Of a DNA stretch of 12,319 bases, positions 7,126-12,319 are shown piece by piece. The stretch's first letter is position 1. The number at the start of each line of letters is the position of its first letter. Source of the DNA: Granulosicoccaceae bacterium (lineage in GTDB: Bacteria > Pseudomonadota > Gammaproteobacteria > Granulosicoccales > Granulosicoccaceae). The stretch lies in contig JALZUX010000133.1 in NCBI GenBank assembly GCA_023301405.1, positions 1 to 12,319 on the forward strand, written 5' to 3'. The translations under genes were made by a program, and so were the position numbers. The notes beneath the pieces are model-generated. The model saw nothing but the letters and a program-made list of their open reading frames with translations. It was not told where the DNA came from and did no database searches.

Positions 7126-7650
7126 TCAAGCACTTGGGGACAAGCCATCAGAGAAACTCACTTGATGCGCTAACATGGTATCGCCGTCAAATACAAAACG
7201 GCCCGATACTGTCTCACCGGCCAGCACACGCGGCAACCAGATTTCATCATCGGCCCACATTTCGTGGTAAGGAATGCCCGCCGTGGTAAACCACAATGGA
7301 ATCGCTTCATCGGTTTCGATTGGCTGGCCTGAGAATTCGTTTGCCACAAAAACATGAACATGTATTGAATACCCGTCGGCAAACTGGAATCGCAACTCAC
7401 CCATAGCCTTCGGACTAAAAGGGGTAATACCCAATTCTTCCTGTACTTCGCGAACGGCACAAGCAACAATTGTTTCCCCGGGATCAAGCTTTCCACCGGG
7501 CCCGTTAATCTTTCCAGCGCCTAAGCCCCGTTTTTTGCGTATCAATAGTATATTGTCTCCAGCGACAACAAAAAGCAGAGTTGCCTGATGGACAGCAGTC
7601 CAACTGGCATCTATTTGGGCCAAGCTGTATTTTTTTCCACCAGCGCTCAA
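7126..7650 (-). CDS. MTH1-like Nudix hydrolase (probable oxidised purine dNTP diphosphatase)
   Basis: This 174-aa Nudix hydrolase has a perfect Nudix box: Gly53, Glu59, then REVQEELGI at 67-75. Outside the box it resembles the MTH1/NUDT1 group more than E. coli MutT. KKRGLGAGKINGPGGK (39-54) aligns with the MTH1 stretch that places a substrate-binding Asn, here Asn50. HVHVFVA (97-103) matches the MDVHVF strand. MWADDEIWLP (131-140) matches the loop whose Trp and two Asp residues read the oxidised base, here Trp132, Asp134 and Asp135. Hydrolysis of 8-oxo-dGTP or 2-OH-dATP to monophosphates is therefore likely, but inferred. The start is TTG at 7650, supported by GGAG with a 6-nt spacer. The ATG just upstream (7655) is out of frame and no useful in-frame ATG follows. 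It is divergent from the nitroreductase gene. Confidence 0.85.
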   Translation of the reverse strand: MSAGGKKYSLAQIDASWTAVHQATLLFVVAGDNILLIRKKRGLGAGKINGPGGKLDPGETIVACAVREVQEELGITPFSPKAMGELRFQFADGYSIHVHVFVANEFSGQPIETDEAIPLWFTTAGIPYHEMWADDEIWLPRVLAGETVSGRFVFDGDTMLAHQVSFSDGLSPSA

Positions 7651-7766
7651 TGCATGCTCCGATCAGGTCAACAAAAAACACTTTAACTCGGTTACCTGTG
7701 CGCGTCACTAGTCACCGTCAATAACTAAAGACAGAAACTGGTAAGAAATTACTAGCAAGGATCATT
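7651..7766. promoter_or_regulatory. Divergent intergenic region between the MTH1-like gene and the nitroreductase gene
   Basis: This 116-nt region separates two divergent genes and should contain both promoters. AAGG at 7757-7760 is the likely ribosome-binding site for the nitroreductase ATG at 7767. No strong promoter boxes and no clear operator were recognised. Confidence 0.4.
7657..7660 (-). promoter_or_regulatory. Shine-Dalgarno GGAG that sets the TTG start of the MTH1-like gene
   Basis: Read on the minus strand, GGAG is followed by six bases and then TTG at 7650. This spacing supports a TTG initiator. The ATG inside the spacer (7655-7653) is in another frame and meets a stop after one further codon. 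Confidence 0.6.
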
Positions 7767-8354
7767 ATGAAAAACCAGGTAAGTGAATTTCTTCAAGTCA
7801 GACGATCGGTAGTTGCCAAGAAAATGATCGCCACCGCGCCCAAGGAGCATCATTTAGAGGACATTCTGAAATGCGGGTTACGGGTACCGGATCATTCAAA
7901 TGTACAACCATGGAAAATAATCATTCTCAAAGGCGACGCACGCGAGAAGTTTTCAATGGAAGTCATCCTGCCGGCAGCTAAGGCACGCGCTAAAGCAAGC
8001 AACGAACCATTAACCGCAGCGATGGAAACACTTGAACTGGCAAGAATGCAACGCGGCGGCGTTGTGCTCACTGTGCTCTCAACACCGACCATTCCTCACA
8101 AAATTCCACTCTGGGAGCAACAATTGACAAGTGGCGCGGCATGCAGCCACTTACTGATCGCAGCACAATCATTTGACTACGCCGCTCAATGGCTCACTGA
8201 ATGGCCCGCTTACGACCCAAGCGTCATTAAAGCTCTGGGCGGAGATCCACAAAAAGATCTAGTCGCTGGATTTATACACATAGGAGAAAAAATCGACCCT
8301 CCCACTGAACGCAAACGGCCCGATCCCGATCAAATGATTCGTTATTGGTCGTGA
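7767..8354 (+). CDS. YdjA-like nitroreductase family flavoprotein
   Basis: This 195-aa protein belongs to the small single-domain nitroreductases, FMN-dependent NAD(P)H oxidoreductases that normally work as dimers. The N-terminal RRSV (12-15) is the FMN-phosphate-binding Arg-Arg-Ser seen across the family. PDHSNVQPWK at 41-50 matches the (A/V)PDH..QPW block of E. coli YdjA. The helix IPLWEQQLTSGAAC (113-126) matches the KVPRWEQEMSAGCA region of YdjA, and an AQGF-like segment follows as AQSFDYAAQWL. The C-terminal GFIHIG is at 168-173. The natural substrate of the YdjA group is not settled, so I give no specific reaction. The start has AAGG six nt upstream. It converges on the Bcr/CflA exporter gene across 138 nt; a functional link is possible but not shown. 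Confidence 0.85.
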   Translation: MKNQVSEFLQVRRSVVAKKMIATAPKEHHLEDILKCGLRVPDHSNVQPWKIIILKGDAREKFSMEVILPAAKARAKASNEPLTAAMETLELARMQRGGVVLTVLSTPTIPHKIPLWEQQLTSGAACSHLLIAAQSFDYAAQWLTEWPAYDPSVIKALGGDPQKDLVAGFIHIGEKIDPPTERKRPDPDQMIRYWS

Positions 8355-8359
8355 CAGCA

Positions 8360-8386
8360 CTGGCACTGAGCCTCAGGCCGAGCCAG
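8360..8386. repeat. Imperfect inverted repeat after the nitroreductase gene
   Basis: CTGGC (8360-8364) and GCCAG (8382-8386) flank an inner GCC-TCA-GGC, so the transcript could fold into a short interrupted hairpin six bases after the nitroreductase stop. No U-run follows on either strand, so it is at best a weak or Rho-assisted terminator between the convergent genes. The rest of the 8355-8492 spacer shows nothing recognisable. Confidence 0.3.
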
Positions 8387-8492
8387 ATTATTTCAATGCA
8401 AAAGGGTTCTAATAGTCTTCAAATTACACAAATCCTGGCTGACGTAATCACGCAAGCTGACGGTCAATAAAATTCACCGATAGACTGATGCG

Positions 8493-9674
8493 TCACTTGG
8501 CTTCAAGTTGAGATTTTTTCATATAGTAAATAGTGCCAGCGGCAATTATCAGTGCAATTAGAAAAAAGCAAAATGCCCAACGACTTATGTTTCCATTCGT
8601 CCAGAAGGTAATCCCGCCTGCAATCACCGATCCTATTACGTAGCTGGTAAACCCGAACATTGCCGAAGCAGTTCCGGCACGCTCTGCATGCGGGTCAAGC
8701 GTCAAACTTATAATGTTAGAGAATACAATCAAATAGGATGTTGCAAAGGTAAACATTAGAATCGTAAATACAACTTCATCCAGAGTTCCGGTTACTGCAC
8801 ACAGCCAGATAACAAATGACGTAAAGGCAATTACCAAACCACCCACAACAGTGGCAACAATACTGCCCACAGAACTGATCAAGTAATGGTTAACAAATTG
8901 CCCAAGAATAATTCCAACAGATGAAAGTGCAAACAACACGGCAAATCGACCAGGCTCAACACCAAAGCTTGCGTAAACAAGCGGTGCGTGAGTTAGAAAA
9001 ATCAAAATAAGTGTGTTGCAAAAACACGAAATAATGATAAAGAAAAATGATTGATGATGTTGATACACCGCTAATGCATCAACCCAAAAGAACGCAACGC
9101 TGTTACTTTTTCTGCGCTCTGGCGGCAGTGTTTCTTTTTGTTTGAATGTCACAGCGATCATTGCCAACGCCATCAGCCCCAAGACGAAAAACACCGCGCG
9201 CCAACCAAGCTGCTCGTATATCACAAACCCCAATAACGGTGCTATCATCGGTCCTAGCGCAAAAAACATACTGGCAACCGCCATATTCTGAGCCAGCAGC
9301 GTACCGCTGTAACGGTCTCTCATCATGGCTCTGGCGATAACCGGCGCTGACGCCGCGCCGAACCCCTGGAGAAACCGCCCGATCAACAAAGACTCGATCG
9401 ATCCTGCCACTAAACACACTAGCGCACCAACTAGATAAACACTCAGCCCAAGGACAATACCGGAGCGACGACCACAACGGTCCGACATGGCACCGTAAAC
9501 CGGATGACCCAACCCCAAAGCAAACATATAAACGGGGATAACTAATTGTGTGCGCTCAACAGAAGCGTCAAGCGTTTGCCCGATAGCCAGCAGCGAAGGC
9601 AGCAGAATATCTATTGAAAAAGCAGAAATGCTTAACAATAAACCGCAATAGAACGCAAACCAACTGAACTTCAT
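8493..9674 (-). CDS. Bcr/CflA family MFS drug-type efflux transporter
   Basis: This 393-aa inner-membrane protein has the size and hydrophobic periodicity of a 12-helix MFS antiporter. MFS motif A is seen as GAMSDRCGRRSG (61-72) between helices 2 and 3. Motif B lies around GRFLQGFGAA (99-108) with Arg100. The antiporter motif C is GPMIAPLLG (141-149). The ARAMMRDRYSG stretch (114-124) after motif B and SIDILLPSL in helix 1 are characteristic of the Bcr/CflA group (bicyclomycin, chloramphenicol and related proton-driven exporters). The real substrate cannot be predicted. The start ATG has GGAT about seven nt upstream. It is a single gene, convergent with the nitroreductase gene and preceded by a 415-nt gap, with no adjacent transcriptional regulator in the window. 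Confidence 0.88.
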   Translation of the reverse strand: MKFSWFAFYCGLLLSISAFSIDILLPSLLAIGQTLDASVERTQLVIPVYMFALGLGHPVYGAMSDRCGRRSGIVLGLSVYLVGALVCLVAGSIESLLIGRFLQGFGAASAPVIARAMMRDRYSGTLLAQNMAVASMFFALGPMIAPLLGFVIYEQLGWRAVFFVLGLMALAMIAVTFKQKETLPPERRKSNSVAFFWVDALAVYQHHQSFFFIIISCFCNTLILIFLTHAPLVYASFGVEPGRFAVLFALSSVGIILGQFVNHYLISSVGSIVATVVGGLVIAFTSFVIWLCAVTGTLDEVVFTILMFTFATSYLIVFSNIISLTLDPHAERAGTASAMFGFTSYVIGSVIAGGITFWTNGNISRWAFCFFLIALIIAAGTIYYMKKSQLEAK

Positions 9675-10089
9675 TTAGATCCAAAAACCGTCATTCAACA
9701 CCATATACTGAGTAGGCAAGCCTCGAGTACGCAGGAATTTTCTTTCAGAACAGTTACCCTGCATATTAGAAGCGATACCTTTTACAGTCACCACATTGCA
9801 TCTTGACCTTACATTTTAACTTAAGCGACACGGTTGCCACTAAACTTTTAAGTAACTTCTGCCGAAAACCTGTCAACTCGCCTAAAAGGGACAGCAAATT
9901 CAATGACATCGAACAGCACAGACTACGCTCGCTGCACGTTGAAATTCAGTCCCCGCTGCCGGTCTCATTCTTCACCCCGGCATCATGATGGCTGAAGATC
10001 ATAAACTTAACGATTGGCGCTAAACCAACAGCCTGATAGCCATTACCCGCACAACCGTCGGGCGAACTATAACTTCGCAGAAAAAAACA
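9675..10089. other. 415-nt intergenic region with no supported gene; small inverted repeats
   Basis: This is the longest stretch without a supported gene. It lies between the divergent exporter and ADPR-like Nudix genes and must hold both promoters, though no clear -35/-10 pair stands out. Short inverted repeats are visible. TGCCGG (9957-9962) pairs with CCGGCA (9977-9982). ATGAT (9985-9989) pairs with ATCAT (9998-10002). GCGAA (10062-10066) pairs with TTCGC (10074-10078), just upstream of the Nudix ATG. None is followed by a U-run. A 61-codon frame at 9803-9988 has a basic, non-descript product and no ribosome-binding site. The region could hide a leader or small RNA, but the sequence alone does not show one. 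Confidence 0.4.
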
Positions 10090-10704
10090 ATGAAAAAGAG
10101 CAACTTTCAACCACCTACGGAACAGACAACCTGCGGCAACAATGATCCGTATGAAAACCCTTGGACCACATTAAGCGGCAAGCAGGTATACGACAACCCG
10201 TGGATCAATGTCAGAGAAGACCGCGTACTTAACCCGGGAGGCTCTGAGGGAATCTATGGCGTGGTGCACTTTAAAAGCACAGCCGTTGGAATTATTCCAG
10301 TTGACGATGAGATGCACACTTGGTTAGTCGGACAATTTCGCTACCCGCATAAAGAGTACTCATGGGAAATTCCGATGGGAGGTGCTCCACTGGAAGATAA
10401 TCCGTTGGAAGGGGCAATTCGGGAACTTCGCGAAGAGACGGGCCTATCCGCTGCAAAATGGCACAATCTCATGAAAGTTCACCCATCAAATTCAGTTTCA
10501 GATGAAACCGGTTATGTATATCTGGCGACCGAACTCACACAAGGCACGTGGGAACCAGAAGAAACAGAGCAACTCATTGTCAAGCGGGTTTCAATCAGTG
10601 ATGCAATACAAATGGTTGTCGATAACCAAATTACAGATTGCATTTCAATATCCGGACTATTGCGGTTGCATGTAGCCATTCAAACCGGTGAAATTAAGCT
10701 GTAG
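10090..10704 (+). CDS. ADP-ribose pyrophosphatase-like Nudix hydrolase
   Basis: This 204-aa Nudix hydrolase has a layout typical of ADP-ribose/nucleoside-diphosphate-sugar pyrophosphatases. An N-terminal strand region runs from SGKQVYDNPW through VREDRV (29-46). GQFRYPHKEYSWEIPMGGAP (81-100) corresponds to the QyR......(E)(I/L)P.G block that leads into the Nudix box. In the box Gly97 and RELREETGL (111-119) are intact, including Glu112, Glu115 and Glu116, which bind the metal. The first box glutamate is replaced by Asp103, though Glu102 is adjacent. Substrate is inferred at subfamily level only. There is no Shine-Dalgarno sequence before the ATG, only an A-rich leader preceded by a 5-bp inverted repeat. 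The nucleoside hydrolase gene follows after about 80 nt on the same strand and may be co-transcribed. Confidence 0.82.
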   Translation: MKKSNFQPPTEQTTCGNNDPYENPWTTLSGKQVYDNPWINVREDRVLNPGGSEGIYGVVHFKSTAVGIIPVDDEMHTWLVGQFRYPHKEYSWEIPMGGAPLEDNPLEGAIRELREETGLSAAKWHNLMKVHPSNSVSDETGYVYLATELTQGTWEPEETEQLIVKRVSISDAIQMVVDNQITDCISISGLLRLHVAIQTGEIKL

Positions 10705-10785
10705 CCCGGCAAGGCCTACGCAATGGTTTAATGAACACGTGTCGATTACACTTTACAGGCAACCTGAACTGTGTATTCATACCGT

Positions 10786-11730
10786 ATGAAAAAAGTAATA
10801 ATCGACACCGACCCCGGAATAGATGACGCAATTGCCCTGTGCTACGCAATTGCGCACCCCGACTTAGACGTCATCGCCATGACAAGCATCTTTGGTAATG
10901 TATCCTGTCAACTTGCAGCTGATAACGCCCTTCGCCTGTGTGAGCTTAATCAGGTGAAAATTCCAGTAGCTCTTGGCGCCGCCGTGCCACTGGAAATAAC
11001 ACCAAACGTACATGCAGACTTTGTGCACGGCGCAAACGGCTTCGGCAATATCGACATTCCGCTTAACAACAACACACTGGTAAACCTCAGTGCCGCTGAA
11101 CTCATTGTTGAACAAGTTAGCCTGCACCCTGCTCAAATCACCATCATCGCAGTAGGGCCGCTGACTAATCTTGCACTGGCACTACAGTTAGCGCCTGAGA
11201 TTGCAAGCAAGGTTAAAGAGGTCATTGTGATGGGTGGTGCTTTTTACCGGGACGGCAATGTCACCCCACACGCCGAAGCAAACAGTTGGAATGACCCCCA
11301 CGCCGCACAAATAGTACTTAGCGCAGATTGGCCAATTACCATTCACGGATTGGATATCACTTATCAAATTGCCTTTGATCGTGACTTCTTTGCCAATCTA
11401 GCGAAAGCCAATCCAACAGTTGGTAGCTTCCTAAAAGACGCCGCCGATTTCTATATCGAATTTTATCGCCAACAACACAATTTTGAAGGGTGCTGTCCGC
11501 ACGACTTACTGGCTATTGTTTATGCCACTAATCCACAGTGGTTCACGTGCGAACAAGCGAACTTTGATGTTATAACCAGTGGCGAACAAATTGGTAAAAC
11601 AGTAAGCGTTAAAACCAATCAAGAAACAGACAACCTAAAAAATAAAAAAATCGCATTGAAGGTAGACAAAGACGCTTTGCTGGCAGACTACCTTGCAACG
11701 CTATCTCTCTCGCAAGCTAATTTAGCTTGA
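10786..11730 (+). CDS. Inosine/uridine-preferring nucleoside hydrolase family protein
   Basis: This enzyme hydrolyses the N-glycosidic bond of ribonucleosides to base and ribose; purine or pyrimidine preference cannot be decided here. The 314-aa form has the defining N-terminal calcium-binding motif IDTDPGIDDA (6-15), with Asp9, Asp13 and Asp14. HGANGFGN at 81-88 is the substrate-binding HG..G.G loop. AVGPLTNLA is at 122-130, VIVMGGAF at 146-153, and EANSWNDPHAA at 164-174 supplies ribose-binding Glu and Asn. HGLDIT is at 187-192 and PHD at 238-240 gives the late His and Ca-binding Asp. I prefer the ATG at 10786, which gives MKKVIIDTDPG. An in-frame GTG at 10771 would add five residues and cannot be excluded; neither has a strong ribosome-binding site. 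It overlaps the convergent gene by 14 nt. Confidence 0.92.
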   Translation: MKKVIIDTDPGIDDAIALCYAIAHPDLDVIAMTSIFGNVSCQLAADNALRLCELNQVKIPVALGAAVPLEITPNVHADFVHGANGFGNIDIPLNNNTLVNLSAAELIVEQVSLHPAQITIIAVGPLTNLALALQLAPEIASKVKEVIVMGGAFYRDGNVTPHAEANSWNDPHAAQIVLSADWPITIHGLDITYQIAFDRDFFANLAKANPTVGSFLKDAADFYIEFYRQQHNFEGCCPHDLLAIVYATNPQWFTCEQANFDVITSGEQIGKTVSVKTNQETDNLKNKKIALKVDKDALLADYLATLSLSQANLA

Positions 11731-12319
11731 AGTCACCAAATGCGTCATCTGAAAGCTCGACAAGCCTGTGGTATACACCCGGGCACGCCGCCACCACGCG
11801 TTCACCAAGGTTAAGCATACGCTGCTGATCTTCCGGCTGCACAAGACCACCGGCTTCCTGAATAATAAGTAAAGCCGCCATGCAATCCCACGGATTCATG
11901 TGTGGCTCTGTGTAGCCTATCAGGCGCCCACAAGCGACATACACCAGCATGAGCGCCCCGGATGCATTTTGGTAGAACACTCCATTATCTTCTACTAATA
12001 ATCTTCGTAAAAGATTTAACAACAGCTCAGACGGAAACCGGTTGCACTGACCAGTACCAACCGATCCATTATCCAGGCTTTGTGATGTTGACACTTGAAT
12101 AGGCCGATCATTCATAAAAGCGCCCTGCCCGTGTATCGCACGAAATGTTTCCCCGGTCACAGGATCAACAATAACCCCTAATAAGGTTTGGCCATCTTTA
12201 ACGCAAGCGAGTACCACACACCAGCCAGGCCTTCCCACCACAAAGCTAGCAGTGCCGTCGATCGGATCAATAACCCAGGTAAAACCACTTTCAGTTGGAA
12301 TGTTGTCAAACTCTTCACC
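11717..12319 (-). CDS. Inositol monophosphatase family protein (partial, N-terminus outside window)
   Basis: This is the C-terminal 200 residues of a magnesium-dependent sugar-phosphatase-type enzyme; the frame is open to the right edge. The first visible residues are GEEF, which fit the conserved metal-binding GEE of the family. WVIDPIDGT at visible residues 15-23 is motif 1, with the metal ligands Asp18 and Asp21. MNPWDCMAALLIIQEAGG at 141-158 is motif 2, with Asp145. After motif 1 the protein reads ASF where many members have TNF. The exact member (SuhB, HisN, CysQ or another phosphatase) cannot be settled without the N-terminus. A start at the GTG at 12241 would remove motif 1 and is clearly wrong. 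The stop is TAG at 11717-11719, overlapping the nucleoside hydrolase tail to tail by 14 nt. Confidence 0.9.
   Translation of the reverse strand, partial: GEEFDNIPTESGFTWVIDPIDGTASFVVGRPGWCVVLACVKDGQTLLGVIVDPVTGETFRAIHGQGAFMNDRPIQVSTSQSLDNGSVGTGQCNRFPSELLLNLLRRLLVEDNGVFYQNASGALMLVYVACGRLIGYTEPHMNPWDCMAALLIIQEAGGLVQPEDQQRMLNLGERVVAACPGVYHRLVELSDDAFGDFKLN

Noticed and set aside
7104..7135. 9-bp direct repeat CAAGCACTT between murU and the Nudix gene
   Set aside because: Only two copies, one within coding sequence, and no flanking mobile-element structure; likely chance.
8360..8386. Inverted repeat as an intrinsic terminator
   Set aside because: The stem is short and interrupted and no U-run follows on either strand; kept only as a low-confidence repeat.
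9803..9808. TTGACC as a -35 box in the spacer
   Set aside because: No acceptable -10 hexamer at 16-18 nt downstream.
9803..9988. 61-codon open frame in the long spacer
   Set aside because: No ribosome-binding site, no recognisable domain or membrane segment, and irregular composition; frames of this length arise by chance.
9985..10023. 12-residue ORF starting with two Met codons, as a possible leader peptide
   Set aside because: No Shine-Dalgarno sequence, no run of regulatory codons and no attenuator-like terminator after it.
12239..12241. GTG as start of the inositol-monophosphatase-family gene
   Set aside because: The frame is open beyond it and encodes the WVIDPIDGT motif upstream, so the gene continues past the window edge.

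Overview
This window looks like ordinary chromosome of a gammaproteobacterium, probably an aquatic one with mid-40s percent GC (estimated by eye). The lineage is suggested by an rnf electron-transport operon in the order C-D-G-E, a DUF1841 protein, a YfaZ-type outer-membrane protein, and an AmgK-MurU pair for cell-wall recycling. I saw no rRNA, tRNA, insertion sequence, phage gene, CRISPR array or integration scar.

Layout. (1) 1-2982, plus strand: the end of rnfC, then rnfD, rnfG, rnfE and a DUF1841 gene. They are chained by 1-8 nt stop/start overlaps and so form one translationally coupled unit. (2) 5291-2968, minus strand: a YfaZ-family barrel, mazG and a BASS-like membrane transporter, closely spaced. 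The transporter gene overlaps the DUF1841 gene tail to tail by 15 nt. (3) 5430-7099, plus strand: amgK and murU, joined by a GTGA overlap and divergent from the YfaZ gene. (4) 7650-7126, minus strand: a Nudix hydrolase resembling MTH1 (oxidised-purine dNTPase), with a TTG start. (5) 7767-8354, plus strand: a YdjA-like nitroreductase. (6) 9674-8493, minus strand: a Bcr/CflA-type MFS exporter. (7) 9675-10089: the only long non-coding stretch. (8) 10090-11730, plus strand: an ADP-ribose-pyrophosphatase-like Nudix hydrolase and a nucleoside hydrolase. (9) 12319-11717, minus strand: the C-terminal 200 residues of an inositol-monophosphatase-family protein whose start lies outside the window.

How the genes work together. 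RnfD/G/E form much of the membrane part of an ion-coupled ferredoxin:NAD oxidoreductase, and DUF1841 may be a passenger or accessory. AmgK and MurU turn recycled MurNAc into UDP-MurNAc. MazG, the MTH1-like Nudix enzyme, the ADPR-like Nudix enzyme and the nucleoside hydrolase all act on nucleotides or nucleosides (house-cleaning and salvage), though they sit in separate transcription units.

I did not find a convincing undescribed system. The points most worth a second look are the DUF1841 gene coupled to rnfE with paired HxxxH motifs, the MTH1-like Nudix enzyme, the Asp-for-Glu change in the second Nudix box, and the YfaZ/AmgK divergent arrangement.
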